64,000 nucleotides of DNA from Aureibaculum marinum (GCF_003813905.1 NZ_RPFJ01000002.1:186001-250000); one strand, 5' to 3'; positions 27,143 through 35,585 are shown, numbered from the stretch's first letter. A program made the numbers and translations. The notes: a model not told the origin generated them from the sequence alone.

Positions 27143-27991
27143 ATGAAAGTTTTACCTTTTAAAATACCTAAACCAGAACATGCTACTTTTATCTTTCAAA
27201 AAGATACTGATTCCATTTTTTACGATAAATTGCACCAACATGAAGAAATTCAGTTAAGCTTAATAGTTGAAGGACAAGGCACTCTTATCATCGGAGATAC
27301 TATAAATTATTACAACGCTGGTGATATTTTAATAATTGGAAGTAATTTACCTCATGTTTTTAAAAGTGACATCAAAGCTTCTGAGACTTCTGAAATGCTC
27401 ACACTATTTTTCACAGAAACCAGCTTTGGTGAACATTTTTTTCATCTAGAACCTTTAAAAGAAGCAGCATCTTTTTTTAAACGTTCTAAATATGGATTCA
27501 AAATAAAATCTAATAAAAAACAACTTCGCAAGCTATTTAAACGACTTGAAAATAACACCAAATTCAACCAATTTCTCTTATTTCTAAAAATATTAAAATT
27601 ATGTTCCACTGCAAATTACACCAGTTTATCTTCTTTCCTTTACAATAAAAAATATTCAGAAAATGAAGGGAAAAGATTACGTGACGTTTTTGAATACACC
27701 ATGACCCATTTTGAACAAAATATTTCTTTAGATTCTGTTTCAAGTATCGCAAACATGACTAAAAATGCATTTTGTAAATACTTTAAAAAGCGAACAAATA
27801 AAACCTACTTCCAATTCTTAACAGAATTAAGAGTAGAACATGCCTGTAAACTTTTAATTCATAATAAAGAATTGCACATTACAGAAATAGCATATCAGTC
27901 TGGATTTAAAAATATATCTAATTTTAATAGACAATTTAAGCTGTTAAAACAAGCAACACCTTCTGATTTTAGAAATAATAAAGGAATATAA
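27143..27991 (+). CDS. AraC family transcriptional regulator with N-terminal cupin domain
   Basis: A 282-residue regulator. The N-terminal 20-110 is a cupin-like sensor (LHQHEEIQLSLIVEGQGTLIIGDTINYYNAGDILIIGSNLPHVF). The C-terminal 180-280 is the double helix-turn-helix DNA-binding domain (ISLDSVSSIANMTKNAFCKYFKKRTNKTYFQFLTELRVEHACKLL ... ITEIAYQSGFKNISNFNRQFKLLKQATPSDF). Cupin-AraC proteins usually sense a small sugar or metabolite. It is divergent from the hydrolase gene and may control it. Confidence 0.93.
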   Translation: MKVLPFKIPKPEHATFIFQKDTDSIFYDKLHQHEEIQLSLIVEGQGTLIIGDTINYYNAGDILIIGSNLPHVFKSDIKASETSEMLTLFFTETSFGEHFFHLEPLKEAASFFKRSKYGFKIKSNKKQLRKLFKRLENNTKFNQFLLFLKILKLCSTANYTSLSSFLYNKKYSENEGKRLRDVFEYTMTHFEQNISLDSVSSIANMTKNAFCKYFKKRTNKTYFQFLTELRVEHACKLLIHNKELHITEIAYQSGFKNISNFNRQFKLLKQATPSDFRNNKGI

Positions 27992-28119
27992 CTAATAGAA
28001 AAACAAGAGAATATTAACATTATTTTTTTGTTTTTTTCACCCTCAATTAGTATTCTAAAAAACACTTTTATAGTAAACTTTTAGTAGGAAATGTTAAAAT
28101 AAAAACCGATTTTTGCAAC

Positions 28120-28485
28120 GTGAAAATAGCAGCTCTAATATTATCTTTATACTTGCTTTTTAAGCCTATGATTCCTTTATTGGAATATGCTGCCTTTTAC
28201 GATTATATAAAAAATGAACTTTGTGTTAATAAAGATATCCCTGAATCTACTTGCGACGGTAAATGTTATTTAGCAAAACAGCTAGCAAAAGCGTCCGATT
28301 CTGAAAAAGACAATGAAAAAGATCATAGTTTTATTGTAGAGTATTCTATCGTTTTCTTTCAAAAAATTATCATAAACTGTTTATTTCCATTTTCAACAGA
28401 ACTGACTAACAAATTAATAGCTACATATAATAAAATTTATAAATTTCATTATATAAACACCATTTTTCACCCTCCTATTATTTAA
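28120..28485 (+). CDS. Small CxGKC-motif protein, possible copper-cluster component
   Basis: A 121-residue protein with a GTG start. It has an N-terminal hydrophobic segment (ALILSLYLLFKPMIPLLEYAAFY), then LCVNKDIPESTCDGKCYLAKQLAKA with three cysteines (Cys35, Cys45, Cys49), then a charged stretch and a second hydrophobic region (IVFFQKIIINCLF). I recognise the ELCVNKD...CxGKCxLxKxL arrangement as recurring in small flavobacterial proteins near metal-uptake genes, but know no assigned function. The cysteines could bind a metal. A -7-like GATTTTTG lies 4 bases upstream, so the mRNA may be leaderless. It is first in a row ending with OprC-like, MbnP and MbnH genes. Confidence 0.65.
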   Translation: MKIAALILSLYLLFKPMIPLLEYAAFYDYIKNELCVNKDIPESTCDGKCYLAKQLAKASDSEKDNEKDHSFIVEYSIVFFQKIIINCLFPFSTELTNKLIATYNKIYKFHYINTIFHPPII

Positions 28486-28800
28486 TTTCTACATACAATA
28501 GAAATTCAAAAATTCCGAGCGTTGTTTTACTAATTAATTTAGTAACAAACAGCAATACCTATACCTATTATCTATTTAATTAAAATTGAAAATATGCTAG
28601 GGTTGTATGAAAATTTTATATCAAAAGTTTTTATAGCTCTCTTGGGTTTGTTGAGTTCCATTTTTTTGAAGCAATATTAGTAGCTGTTATAACAAATATA
28701 ATTAACTAATATAATACAATACTTTTCTTGTAAAAAGTATTGTATTTATTGGGGTAAGGCTACTACATCTAACTAGTTTTAAATTAAACACCAATACATA
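28486..28800. other. Intergenic region, 315 bases, with a 14-bp hairpin and a 28-codon micro-ORF
   Basis: Contains an ATG-initiated 28-codon frame at 28,594-28,680 encoding a hydrophobic peptide (FISKVFIALLGLLSSIFL). Further on is a perfect 14-bp stem (28,713-28,726 with 28,733-28,746) and a 6-base loop, not followed by a T-tract on the plus strand. It separates the CxGKC gene from the rest of the copper cluster and may hold a regulatory RNA structure. No known riboswitch pattern was recognised. Confidence 0.45.
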
Positions 28801-29724
28801 ATGAAAACATTACATTTTATTGTAATTGTATTATTTGTTGTGGCAACTTCTTGCACAATAGACAAAACAGATTTTGAAGCTGAAATCAGTGTTGAAACAA
28901 CAGAATATGTTGATTTTAAAGAAGCTGCCTCAGTAACTACTGGAAATTATACAATTAGTATTGAAGCTTTAAACGGTACTTTTTATAAAGGTTATAACGA
29001 AATTCATCTAAAAATTTTCAACAAACAAACTGGTGAAAATTTAGAGGATTTAGAAGTAAATTTTTTACCAATATTAACTGATACTAATGGTAATAAAGTT
29101 TCTTGTCCGCATAAATACAATTTAGATTATGATACCTCAGAAGGTTATTATTTAGGATACTCTGTATTTACTAGCGAAAGTGATGCAAGTGCAAACTGGA
29201 AATTGTACATCAATTTTATTGACAATAATCAAACGCATTCGGTTAATCAAATTATTTCTGTTGAAAAACAGACTAATATGAATTTAAACATGACATCGTT
29301 TACAGGAAACAATAATGAACAGTATTTTATTGCATTAATTTCTCCACAAAAACCAAGAGTTGCTGAAAACGAATTGGTTGCTGGAATTTACAAATACAAT
29401 CAGCCAACAAATGTTGGTGGTGTTTTTCCTGACCCTTCACAGTTTTCTTATTCAATAGTTCAAGGTCATACTTTATTGTTAGATCCTAGAATGCCAGAAC
29501 CATCTATGGGTAATCATTCATCGCCTAACAATAAAAATTTAACACAACAAAGTGATAGTTTATACTATGGTGTTGTTAATTATACAATGACGGGAAACTG
29601 GACCTTGAATTTTATTTTTCAAAACCAAGACGGACAAGTTATAAAAGGAACAGAAGTTCCTACTGATTTTACCCCAGGAATTGAAGGTGCTAAAAGTGAA
29701 CTTTACATTGACATTTTATTCTAA
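28801..29724 (+). CDS. Periplasmic/surface lipoprotein with Met/His motif, putative copper-cluster protein
   Basis: A 307-residue lipoprotein (lipobox VATSC, Cys18) built of two beta-sandwich-like halves. The first contains VSCPHKYNLDYD (Cys102, His104). The second contains LLDPRMPEPSMGNHSSP (Met231, Met236, His239) followed by YYGVVNYTMTGNWTLNFIF, an arrangement resembling YtkA/FixH-like domains. Met and His in this layout often bind Cu(I), so I infer copper binding or copper-linked function. It is 4 bases upstream of an OprC-like receptor gene, so the two are almost certainly cotranscribed. I do not recognise a named family with certainty. Confidence 0.65.
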   Translation: MKTLHFIVIVLFVVATSCTIDKTDFEAEISVETTEYVDFKEAASVTTGNYTISIEALNGTFYKGYNEIHLKIFNKQTGENLEDLEVNFLPILTDTNGNKVSCPHKYNLDYDTSEGYYLGYSVFTSESDASANWKLYINFIDNNQTHSVNQIISVEKQTNMNLNMTSFTGNNNEQYFIALISPQKPRVAENELVAGIYKYNQPTNVGGVFPDPSQFSYSIVQGHTLLLDPRMPEPSMGNHSSPNNKNLTQQSDSLYYGVVNYTMTGNWTLNFIFQNQDGQVIKGTEVPTDFTPGIEGAKSELYIDILF

Positions 29725-29728
29725 GCCA

Positions 29729-31717
29729 ATGAAACTAATAACTTTTATAATACTAGTAGCATTGGTAACAGTTGTAAATGCTCAAGAAACACCAATAAAA
29801 AAGGATAGTTCCGTTACTGTATTGGATGAGGTAATACTTATTGCGGTAAGAAAAAAGAAAATAGAAACTGAGATGAAAATGGCAGTTTCTGTTGATGAAT
29901 TTTTAGCTTCTTCTGACAACATAAGCTTTATTAAACGTGGAGCTTATGCGTGGGAACCTCTGCTTAATAATATGAGTACAGAACGTTCAACAATAACTAT
30001 TGACGGTATGCATATTTTTGGGGCTTGTACTGACAAAATGGATCCGGTAACATCATATGTAGAAAGCAATAATCTTTCTGAAATTGATATTACATCTGGA
30101 CAAGAAGGTAGCATGCATGGAGCAACAGTAGCAGGAAGTATAGACTTAAAACGGAAAAGTACAGCTTTCGGACTTAGCAAAAAATGGAGTGGAGCCTATC
30201 AAACTGGTTTTGAATTTAATAACAATCAGTATTTTAACCTTGGCAACATTTCTTATTCTAGTGACAAGCTGGTAGCTGAGGGTAGTATTTCGTATAGAAA
30301 AGCAGAGAATTATTACGATGGAGAAAACAACGAAGTAAATCACTCACAGTATGATAAGTTTAACACATCTGTAGGTATAGCTTATAAAACTAGCCCTTTA
30401 TCATCAATAAAAGTTGATGCTATTTTTGATAAGGCAAAAGATGTTGGTTTTCCAGCTCTTCCTATGGATTTATCTCTTTCTAGAGCTCTAATTACTTCTG
30501 CTGCATATAAACAATTTTTTGAAAACAAACTTATAAAGGTTTGGGATACAAAAATTTATTTTAATGCTGTTGAACATTATATGGATGACACCACGCGTCC
30601 AGAAAATTTGGTTCATATGGATATGCCTGGATGGAGCACAACTTATGGATTGGTTTCTAAAATTAATTTAAAAAAGGAAAATTATGCTTCAGAAATACAG
30701 CTAAATGCATACGATAATTTATCTATTGCAGAAATGCGAATGTATCCTCAAGACCGTAGTGAAAGAACCATGTTTGCTTATAGCTGGCCTTGGGTTACTA
30801 CACGTTATGCAGGACTTTCTGTAAATAATTCTTGGGATATTTCTAAAAAAAGCTTATTAAATTTTGGAGGAACTTTTGGGGTAAACTACAACTACTCTAA
30901 ATATGTTGATTTCAATTGGATTTTCAATCCTGGAGCTTCACAGAAAAAAACAAGATTTCTTCCAAATCTATATACTAGCTATCAGCTAAATATAGCTGAT
31001 TTTAATTTTTCTGTTGGAGGTGGATATGGACATAGAGCTCCATCTGTTTCAGAAGGCTATGGCTATTACATTTATAATAGTTTTGACAGATATGACTATA
31101 TAGGAAATCCTGATTTAAAAAATGAAATTTCTTATGAGGCTAATGCAAGTGCTGGTTTTAAAAATAACAAAGGAAGCATTCAGGCCAAAATAAACTATTT
31201 CTATATTCAAAATTACATCATCGGAAGAATTTTAAGTTTAGGAAGCCCAATGAACTATCAATCTGTGGGAGTTAAAGGGTATACATCTTTAGATTATGCC
31301 TCATTATTTAATTTCTCATTAAATACAAAATACACTATTTTTAAGAAGTTGCACTGGAAAGGAATGTTAACTTATGCAAGAGGTTTAGATGATAATAAAA
31401 ATAATTTACCATTTATTCGTCCGCTTAGTTACCAGACCTCACTTCATTATTCTTTTAAAAATTTAGGACTGTTCACTTCACTAAATGGTGATTTAAAACA
31501 GATTAATTATAGTCCTGAATATGGAGAAGATGAAACACCTTCTTATACCAATTGGAATATTTCTGCAGACTACACCTTTTATATCAATAATTACAGAACG
31601 GTTTTACAGGTAGGTGCCGAGAATTTGTTTAATGAATTCTATAGCACTTATGCAGACTGGGGTAATATTCCAAGAATGGGACGTAATGTTTTTACGTCAA
31701 TAAAAATTAATTTTTAA
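29729..31717 (+). CDS. TonB-dependent receptor, OprC/NosA-like putative copper receptor
   Basis: A 662-residue outer-membrane TonB-dependent receptor, starting at 29,729 (MKLITFIILVALVTVVNAQ) just after the previous stop; a farther in-frame ATG at 29,681 would overlap that gene. It has no carboxypeptidase-regulatory domain, so it is not SusC-like. The plug has TVLDEVILIAVRKKKIETEM and STITIDGMHIFGACTDKMDPVTSYVE. CTDKM (Cys100, Met104) is a CxxxM motif and EHYMDD (His283, Met285) is an HxM motif, the pair reported to form the copper site of Pseudomonas OprC. The barrel ends NVFTSIKINF. Genes for MbnP and MbnH follow, supporting a copper role. Ligand specificity is inferred. Confidence 0.85.
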   Translation: MKLITFIILVALVTVVNAQETPIKKDSSVTVLDEVILIAVRKKKIETEMKMAVSVDEFLASSDNISFIKRGAYAWEPLLNNMSTERSTITIDGMHIFGACTDKMDPVTSYVESNNLSEIDITSGQEGSMHGATVAGSIDLKRKSTAFGLSKKWSGAYQTGFEFNNNQYFNLGNISYSSDKLVAEGSISYRKAENYYDGENNEVNHSQYDKFNTSVGIAYKTSPLSSIKVDAIFDKAKDVGFPALPMDLSLSRALITSAAYKQFFENKLIKVWDTKIYFNAVEHYMDDTTRPENLVHMDMPGWSTTYGLVSKINLKKENYASEIQLNAYDNLSIAEMRMYPQDRSERTMFAYSWPWVTTRYAGLSVNNSWDISKKSLLNFGGTFGVNYNYSKYVDFNWIFNPGASQKKTRFLPNLYTSYQLNIADFNFSVGGGYGHRAPSVSEGYGYYIYNSFDRYDYIGNPDLKNEISYEANASAGFKNNKGSIQAKINYFYIQNYIIGRILSLGSPMNYQSVGVKGYTSLDYASLFNFSLNTKYTIFKKLHWKGMLTYARGLDDNKNNLPFIRPLSYQTSLHYSFKNLGLFTSLNGDLKQINYSPEYGEDETPSYTNWNISADYTFYINNYRTVLQVGAENLFNEFYSTYADWGNIPRMGRNVFTSIKINF

Positions 31718-31755
31718 AATAACAATTAAACAAATAATAATCAAAATCAAAAAAC

Positions 31756-32634
31756 ATGAAAAATTTAAAAAAGTATCTTTTCTTAGCTGTATTATCATTA
31801 GCGTTTATATCTTGTGATGATGACGATACACCTGTTGCTAACAATGTAACATTATCGTTTAACAACACTTTTGACAACACTACTATAGTTCTTGGAGAAG
31901 CAAGTTCTACTAGTGCTACAGTTAACACTTCTGAAGCAGGACAAGTTCATCGTTTTTCTGAATTAAAATATATTATAAGTAATATTCGTCTGGTTAATGC
32001 AGATGGAATAGAAATTCCTTATAACATTAACGATTTAGATAATGGAGCAACTGTTGTTGACCATTCAAAACCTGAAACATTACAATATGTTTTAAACGAA
32101 ATTCCAACAGCAGAATATACACAAATTAAATTTGGCCTAGGTATAAAAACTGAATTAAATACTTTAGATCAAGTCAGATTTCCTAATTTTTATGCAGCAG
32201 CTGAAGAAAACGATACTGAAATGATGTGGGAATGGGGAACTGGTTACCGTTTTACAAAAATTGAAGGTTTTTATGATACAGACCATAAAGAATTGTCTAT
32301 TCATACAGGTAGCACCCTTGATGAAGACCCTGAAGATCCAACAGGAGAAGCTTTAGTACAAGGTGTTGATGCTTATAGAGATATTGTATTAGATCTTCCT
32401 ATAAGTGCAATTGTAGGCAGTAATGCTCCAACAATTATTATCAAAGCAGATTTTAACCACTTATTAAGTGGAGATAGTGAAATAATTACACTTAGCTCAG
32501 GATCTAGTATGTCTGATAATGCAACACCAAACATCCATACCGCAGTACAAATGACAAAATTTGTTAATAACCTTGGTGGTGATGGTTCTACAAATACTAA
32601 AGGTATGTTTTCTATAACAAGCGTAGAAAACTAA
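31756..32634 (+). CDS. mbnP: MbnP-like copper-binding lipoprotein
   Basis: A 292-residue lipoprotein (lipobox AFISC, Cys20) matching the MbnP family: an N-terminal strand VTLSFNNTFDNTTIVLG, then HRFSELKYIISNIRLVNADG, then MMWEWGTGYRFTKIEGFY (Trp158, Trp160), and a C-terminal PNIHTAVQMTKFVNN. In characterised MbnP a Trp in the family core is oxidised to kynurenine by the MauG-like partner MbnH, and this creates a copper site. The MbnH-type enzyme is encoded next, which strongly supports the call. A terminator-like hairpin separates the two. Which Trp is modified here cannot be told. Confidence 0.85.
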   Translation: MKNLKKYLFLAVLSLAFISCDDDDTPVANNVTLSFNNTFDNTTIVLGEASSTSATVNTSEAGQVHRFSELKYIISNIRLVNADGIEIPYNINDLDNGATVVDHSKPETLQYVLNEIPTAEYTQIKFGLGIKTELNTLDQVRFPNFYAAAEENDTEMMWEWGTGYRFTKIEGFYDTDHKELSIHTGSTLDEDPEDPTGEALVQGVDAYRDIVLDLPISAIVGSNAPTIIIKADFNHLLSGDSEIITLSSGSSMSDNATPNIHTAVQMTKFVNNLGGDGSTNTKGMFSITSVEN

Positions 32635-32645
32635 ATTTAAATTAT

Positions 32646-32679
32646 AAAGCCGGTTATGATATTGTATCATACCGGCTTT
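32646..32679 (+). terminator. Hairpin between mbnP and mbnH
   Basis: AAAGCCGG...ATGATA pairs with TATCAT...CCGGCTTT through about 15 bp with one bulged T and a short loop. It is followed by CAATTCATTTT. It probably terminates or attenuates most transcripts after mbnP, giving more MbnP than MbnH. Confidence 0.6.
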
Positions 32680-32692
32680 CAATTCATTTTAC

Positions 32693-33712
32693 ATGAAAAA
32701 AATAATAAGAAATATTACACTAATACTGCTATTAGCATCTTGTAATACAGACGATTACAACCCAGTTTCTTATAACAATCCTGAAATAAAATTAAACATT
32801 CCTACTGGTTTTCCTCAATTAAATGATGCAGTAACTAATAATAAGCCAACAAAATATGGAATTGAATTAGGTAAAAAACTATTCTTTGACAATAAATTAA
32901 GTGCTAACAACACCATTTCATGTTCAAGTTGCCATATACCGTCAAATGCATTTACAGATAAGAAGCCATTAGCCATAGGAATAGAAGGAAGAATAGGACT
33001 AAGAAATACACCCCCTATTCAAAATTTAGCTTTTATGAAATTCTATAATTGGGATGGTAATAAACGTCAATTAGAAAACCAACCTCTCGTACCTATTATA
33101 ACACACGAAGAAATGGACTCTTCCATTCTTGAAGTTATAGGTAAAATTGAAACAGAAAAAGATTATATTGATTTATTCAATAAAACCTATGGAGACAAAG
33201 AGATTACTCCTGAACGGATTTATAAAAGCATAGCTCAATATGAATATACCTTAATTTCTGCTAACAGTAAATATGACAAAATAAAACGTAATGAAGGAGA
33301 ATCATTTACTGAAAATGAAGCACAAGGTTATCAAATTTTTAATCAAAAATGTGCAAATTGCCACAGTACTGAACTGTTTACAGATCAAAGCTTTAGAAAC
33401 ATTGGCTTTCCTATAAACCCAAATACCGACGAAGCAGGCCGTGCTAGAGTAACAGGAAATTTAGATGATTATATGAGTTTTCGCGTACCCTCGTTACGAA
33501 ATATTGAATTTACAGCTCCATATGGTAGTTTTGGACAATTTGCTACATTAAAAGATGTTTTAGATTATTTTGATAATGGCGTTTTAAATGCAGAAAATCT
33601 AGATCCTATTTTTAAAGAAAATAACAATAGAATTCCGTTAACAGAAGAAGAAAAACAAGCCCTTATTTCCTTCTTAAAAACATTAAGTGATTATGAGTTT
33701 ATAAACCAATAA
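32693..33712 (+). CDS. mbnH: MbnH-like dihaem cytochrome c peroxidase/MauG family protein
   Basis: A 339-residue periplasmic lipoprotein (lipobox LLLASC, Cys17) with two c-type haem motifs, CSSCH (77-81) and CANCH (220-224). It shows the family features LGKKLFFDNKLSANNTISCSSCHIPSNAFTD, RNTPPIQNLAF, and VPSLRNIEFTAPYGSFGQFATLKDVLDYFDNG. MauG/MbnH enzymes form a bis-Fe(IV) state and oxidise a partner protein; here the partner is almost certainly the MbnP encoded upstream. A generic cytochrome c peroxidase role cannot be excluded, but pairing with an MbnP-like gene favours MbnH. Confidence 0.87.
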   Translation: MKKIIRNITLILLLASCNTDDYNPVSYNNPEIKLNIPTGFPQLNDAVTNNKPTKYGIELGKKLFFDNKLSANNTISCSSCHIPSNAFTDKKPLAIGIEGRIGLRNTPPIQNLAFMKFYNWDGNKRQLENQPLVPIITHEEMDSSILEVIGKIETEKDYIDLFNKTYGDKEITPERIYKSIAQYEYTLISANSKYDKIKRNEGESFTENEAQGYQIFNQKCANCHSTELFTDQSFRNIGFPINPNTDEAGRARVTGNLDDYMSFRVPSLRNIEFTAPYGSFGQFATLKDVLDYFDNGVLNAENLDPIFKENNNRIPLTEEEKQALISFLKTLSDYEFINQ

Positions 33713-33780
33713 ACTAAATTTTCTACCTTAGAAATTACCCATGATATAATGCTAAGTATTACCCATTACAATAATAAAGT

Positions 33781-34119
33781 TTATTTATTTTTATTACTAT
33801 TTTGGTAGTTTAATAATGCTAAATAACTTAACAGCATTACTAAAATTCCTATAACAATAACAATACCTGAATGCATTGCATTCATTAGAATAATGGTTGT
33901 ACTTTTTCCTGAAATTAAAGTATACCAAAAAAATGGACAAAACACGCCTACTAGCGTAATATTCCTGCCCATTTTTATTCCATTTTTGTACCCTATTATT
34001 TTACTATCTTTTGGTTTATCTATTTTGTTATTGCCATTTATTAGGGTTATACATTTTTGTACTGCCAAGGTATATGGGCACCATTTAAAAATTGATTTCA
34101 TATAGTTTACTATAGACAT
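33781..34119 (-). CDS. Small membrane protein in the ArsR-permease operon
   Basis: A 112-residue protein with two hydrophobic segments (NITLVGVFCPFFWYTLISG and SGIVIVIGILVMLLSYLALL) and three Cys (WCPYTLAVQKC, VFCPFF). It begins 12 bases after the permease stop codon, so it is probably translated from the same mRNA. I do not recognise the family. The opposite frame (33,893-34,105) has no better features and would lie inside this gene, so I prefer this one. It may assist the permease in metal or metalloid transport; this is inferred from position only. Confidence 0.6.
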   Translation of the reverse strand: MSIVNYMKSIFKWCPYTLAVQKCITLINGNNKIDKPKDSKIIGYKNGIKMGRNITLVGVFCPFFWYTLISGKSTTIILMNAMHSGIVIVIGILVMLLSYLALLNYQNSNKNK

Positions 34120-34131
34120 TGGTTAAAATTT

Positions 34132-35142
34132 TTAATACAAAAAGTAAAATATAAAACCACCGACCATTGCCATTAACAGTACAGAAACTATAAATGCCGC
34201 AATAGCTTTAGGTTTTAACATCGATGAAATAATTGCTATTTCAGGTAAACTAGCACCTGTACCACCAATTATTAAGGACATGGCTGCCCCCATACTCATA
34301 CCTTTAGCAATTAATGCACTTAAAATTGGTATTGCCATTTCAATTCTCAAATACAAAGGAATTCCAATAGCTGCAGCAATTGGTATTGCAGACGGACTAT
34401 TATTCCCTAAGTATTTTTCTACCCAAGCATCGGGTACAAAAATGGCTGAAACAGCACTAATAAGAGCTCCAATAATTACATAAGGAAAAATACGCTTAAA
34501 CAATGCCCACCCAAAAGTTAATGCTTCATTAAATTTTGTTTTTGATGGTGCAATTTGACCACACGCCGTGTCGGATAATTTTGAAGATGTATTGGCTTCA
34601 CATGCCACTGAATTCATACTCAATTGTTTTGCTTTATCAGAAGTAAGCCCACAACTAACCTCGGGCTGTGATGTACAAGATACTGCAGTTTGCTTTGAAC
34701 CTAATTGAATACGTTTTACCTCATATCTTAATGAAGTTTTACCTACAATAGTTCCAAATACTATTGCTCCTAAAAAAACAACTAAAAAGTAAATTAACGC
34801 GACTTTCCAACCAAAAACACCAAAAATAAATCCAACCACAACAAAATTTGCTAATGGAGCAGCCAGTAAAAATGAAAACACCATAGCAAATGGAGCTCCC
34901 ATTTCAATCATTCCCATAGATACAGGTACCATAGAAGCACTACAAAATGGTGTTGGTATACCTAATAAGGCTCCCATTACCCCACTATATTTACCGGTTT
35001 TAGCTAATCTTTTCTGGAGCTTTTCTTGAGGTATAAATGCTCGAACTAGCCCTGTAAGTATAGATACTAAGGCAATAATTAATACTAAAACTGCACCAAC
35101 ATGAATAAATTCATCTAACGCTAAATTTAATTTTTCATTCAT
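34132..35142 (-). CDS. DUF318/ArsP-like permease with Cys-containing loop
   Basis: A 336-residue polytopic membrane protein of the permease family to which ArsP belongs. It shows GVMGALLGIPTPFCSASMVPVSMGMIEMGAPFAMVFSFLLAAPLANF, the family block with a Cys (Cys67) in a PFCSAS context, and a second half with LRIEMAIPILSALIAKGMSMGAAMSLIIGGTGASLPE. The central hydrophilic loop (about 145-205) holds four Cys (156, 164, 181, 194) and could bind a metal or metalloid. It follows an ArsR gene; an inverted-repeat operator (35,170-35,197) sits just before it. Substrate may be an arsenical, another thiophilic metal or a related compound. Confidence 0.83.
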   Translation of the reverse strand: MNEKLNLALDEFIHVGAVLVLIIALVSILTGLVRAFIPQEKLQKRLAKTGKYSGVMGALLGIPTPFCSASMVPVSMGMIEMGAPFAMVFSFLLAAPLANFVVVGFIFGVFGWKVALIYFLVVFLGAIVFGTIVGKTSLRYEVKRIQLGSKQTAVSCTSQPEVSCGLTSDKAKQLSMNSVACEANTSSKLSDTACGQIAPSKTKFNEALTFGWALFKRIFPYVIIGALISAVSAIFVPDAWVEKYLGNNSPSAIPIAAAIGIPLYLRIEMAIPILSALIAKGMSMGAAMSLIIGGTGASLPEIAIISSMLKPKAIAAFIVSVLLMAMVGGFIFYFLY

Positions 35143-35169
35143 AATAATTGTTTATTAAAGATTAATGTT

Positions 35170-35197
35170 TAACATATGCGTTTTAACACATATGTTA
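35170..35197 (-). promoter_or_regulatory. Putative ArsR operator upstream of permease
   Basis: TAACATATG (35,170-35,178) and CATATGTTA (35,189-35,197) form a perfect 9-bp inverted repeat with a 10-base spacer. It shares CATATGCG with the operator in front of arsR, so both are probably bound by the same repressor. Confidence 0.7.
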
Positions 35198-35238
35198 TTG
35201 CAAAAAAATACTATTTATTATTTTTAATTCATTTATTT

Positions 35239-35571
35239 TTAGTCTCTTAATGCCAACAACTCTTTACATTTTACCATTTCCTTTCTCATTTCAGATTCAG
35301 GAATGCTATGAATTGATTTTTGTATCAAGTCTTGAAATTTAGTATTGATTGGAGTCAAATGATAGAAAACCCATTTCCCTTCTTTTACCTCTTCAATTAA
35401 ATTAGCATCCTTTAATATTCTCAAATGGCGTGATACATTATACTGATAAACTTCTAATACCTCAACAATTTCTGAAACGCAAATTTTCTCATCAATATTC
35501 ATCAATAACCACATTATTTTTAATCTTGTAGTATCAGATAATGCTTTAAACACTTTTATATAATTGTCCAT
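35239..35571 (-). CDS. ArsR family metal/metalloid-responsive repressor
   Basis: A winged-helix regulator of 110 residues. MDNYIKVFKALSDTTRLKIMWLL opens it, followed by EKICVSEIVEVLEVYQYNVSRHLRILKDANLIEEVKEGKWVFYHLT, the ArsR DNA-binding core. The recognition-helix region has one Cys (ICVSE) rather than the ELCVCD pair of classic As(III) sensors; a C-terminal Cys (MVKCKELLAL) may help. An in-frame ATG six codons farther up (35,589) lies inside the operator, so I chose 35,571. It is expected to repress itself and the permease until the metal binds. Confidence 0.88.
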   Translation of the reverse strand: MDNYIKVFKALSDTTRLKIMWLLMNIDEKICVSEIVEVLEVYQYNVSRHLRILKDANLIEEVKEGKWVFYHLTPINTKFQDLIQKSIHSIPESEMRKEMVKCKELLALRD

Positions 35572-35585
35572 TTTTTCATTTTTAA

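Noticed and set aside
28713-28746. 14-bp hairpin as a terminator for the CxGKC gene
   Set aside because: No T-tract on the plus strand; 230 bases from the stop. Kept only as an unexplained structure.
33893-34105. 70-codon plus-strand frame within the permease-linked small gene
   Set aside because: The minus-strand frame has operon position and two membrane helices; the plus-strand frame has neither partner nor promoter.
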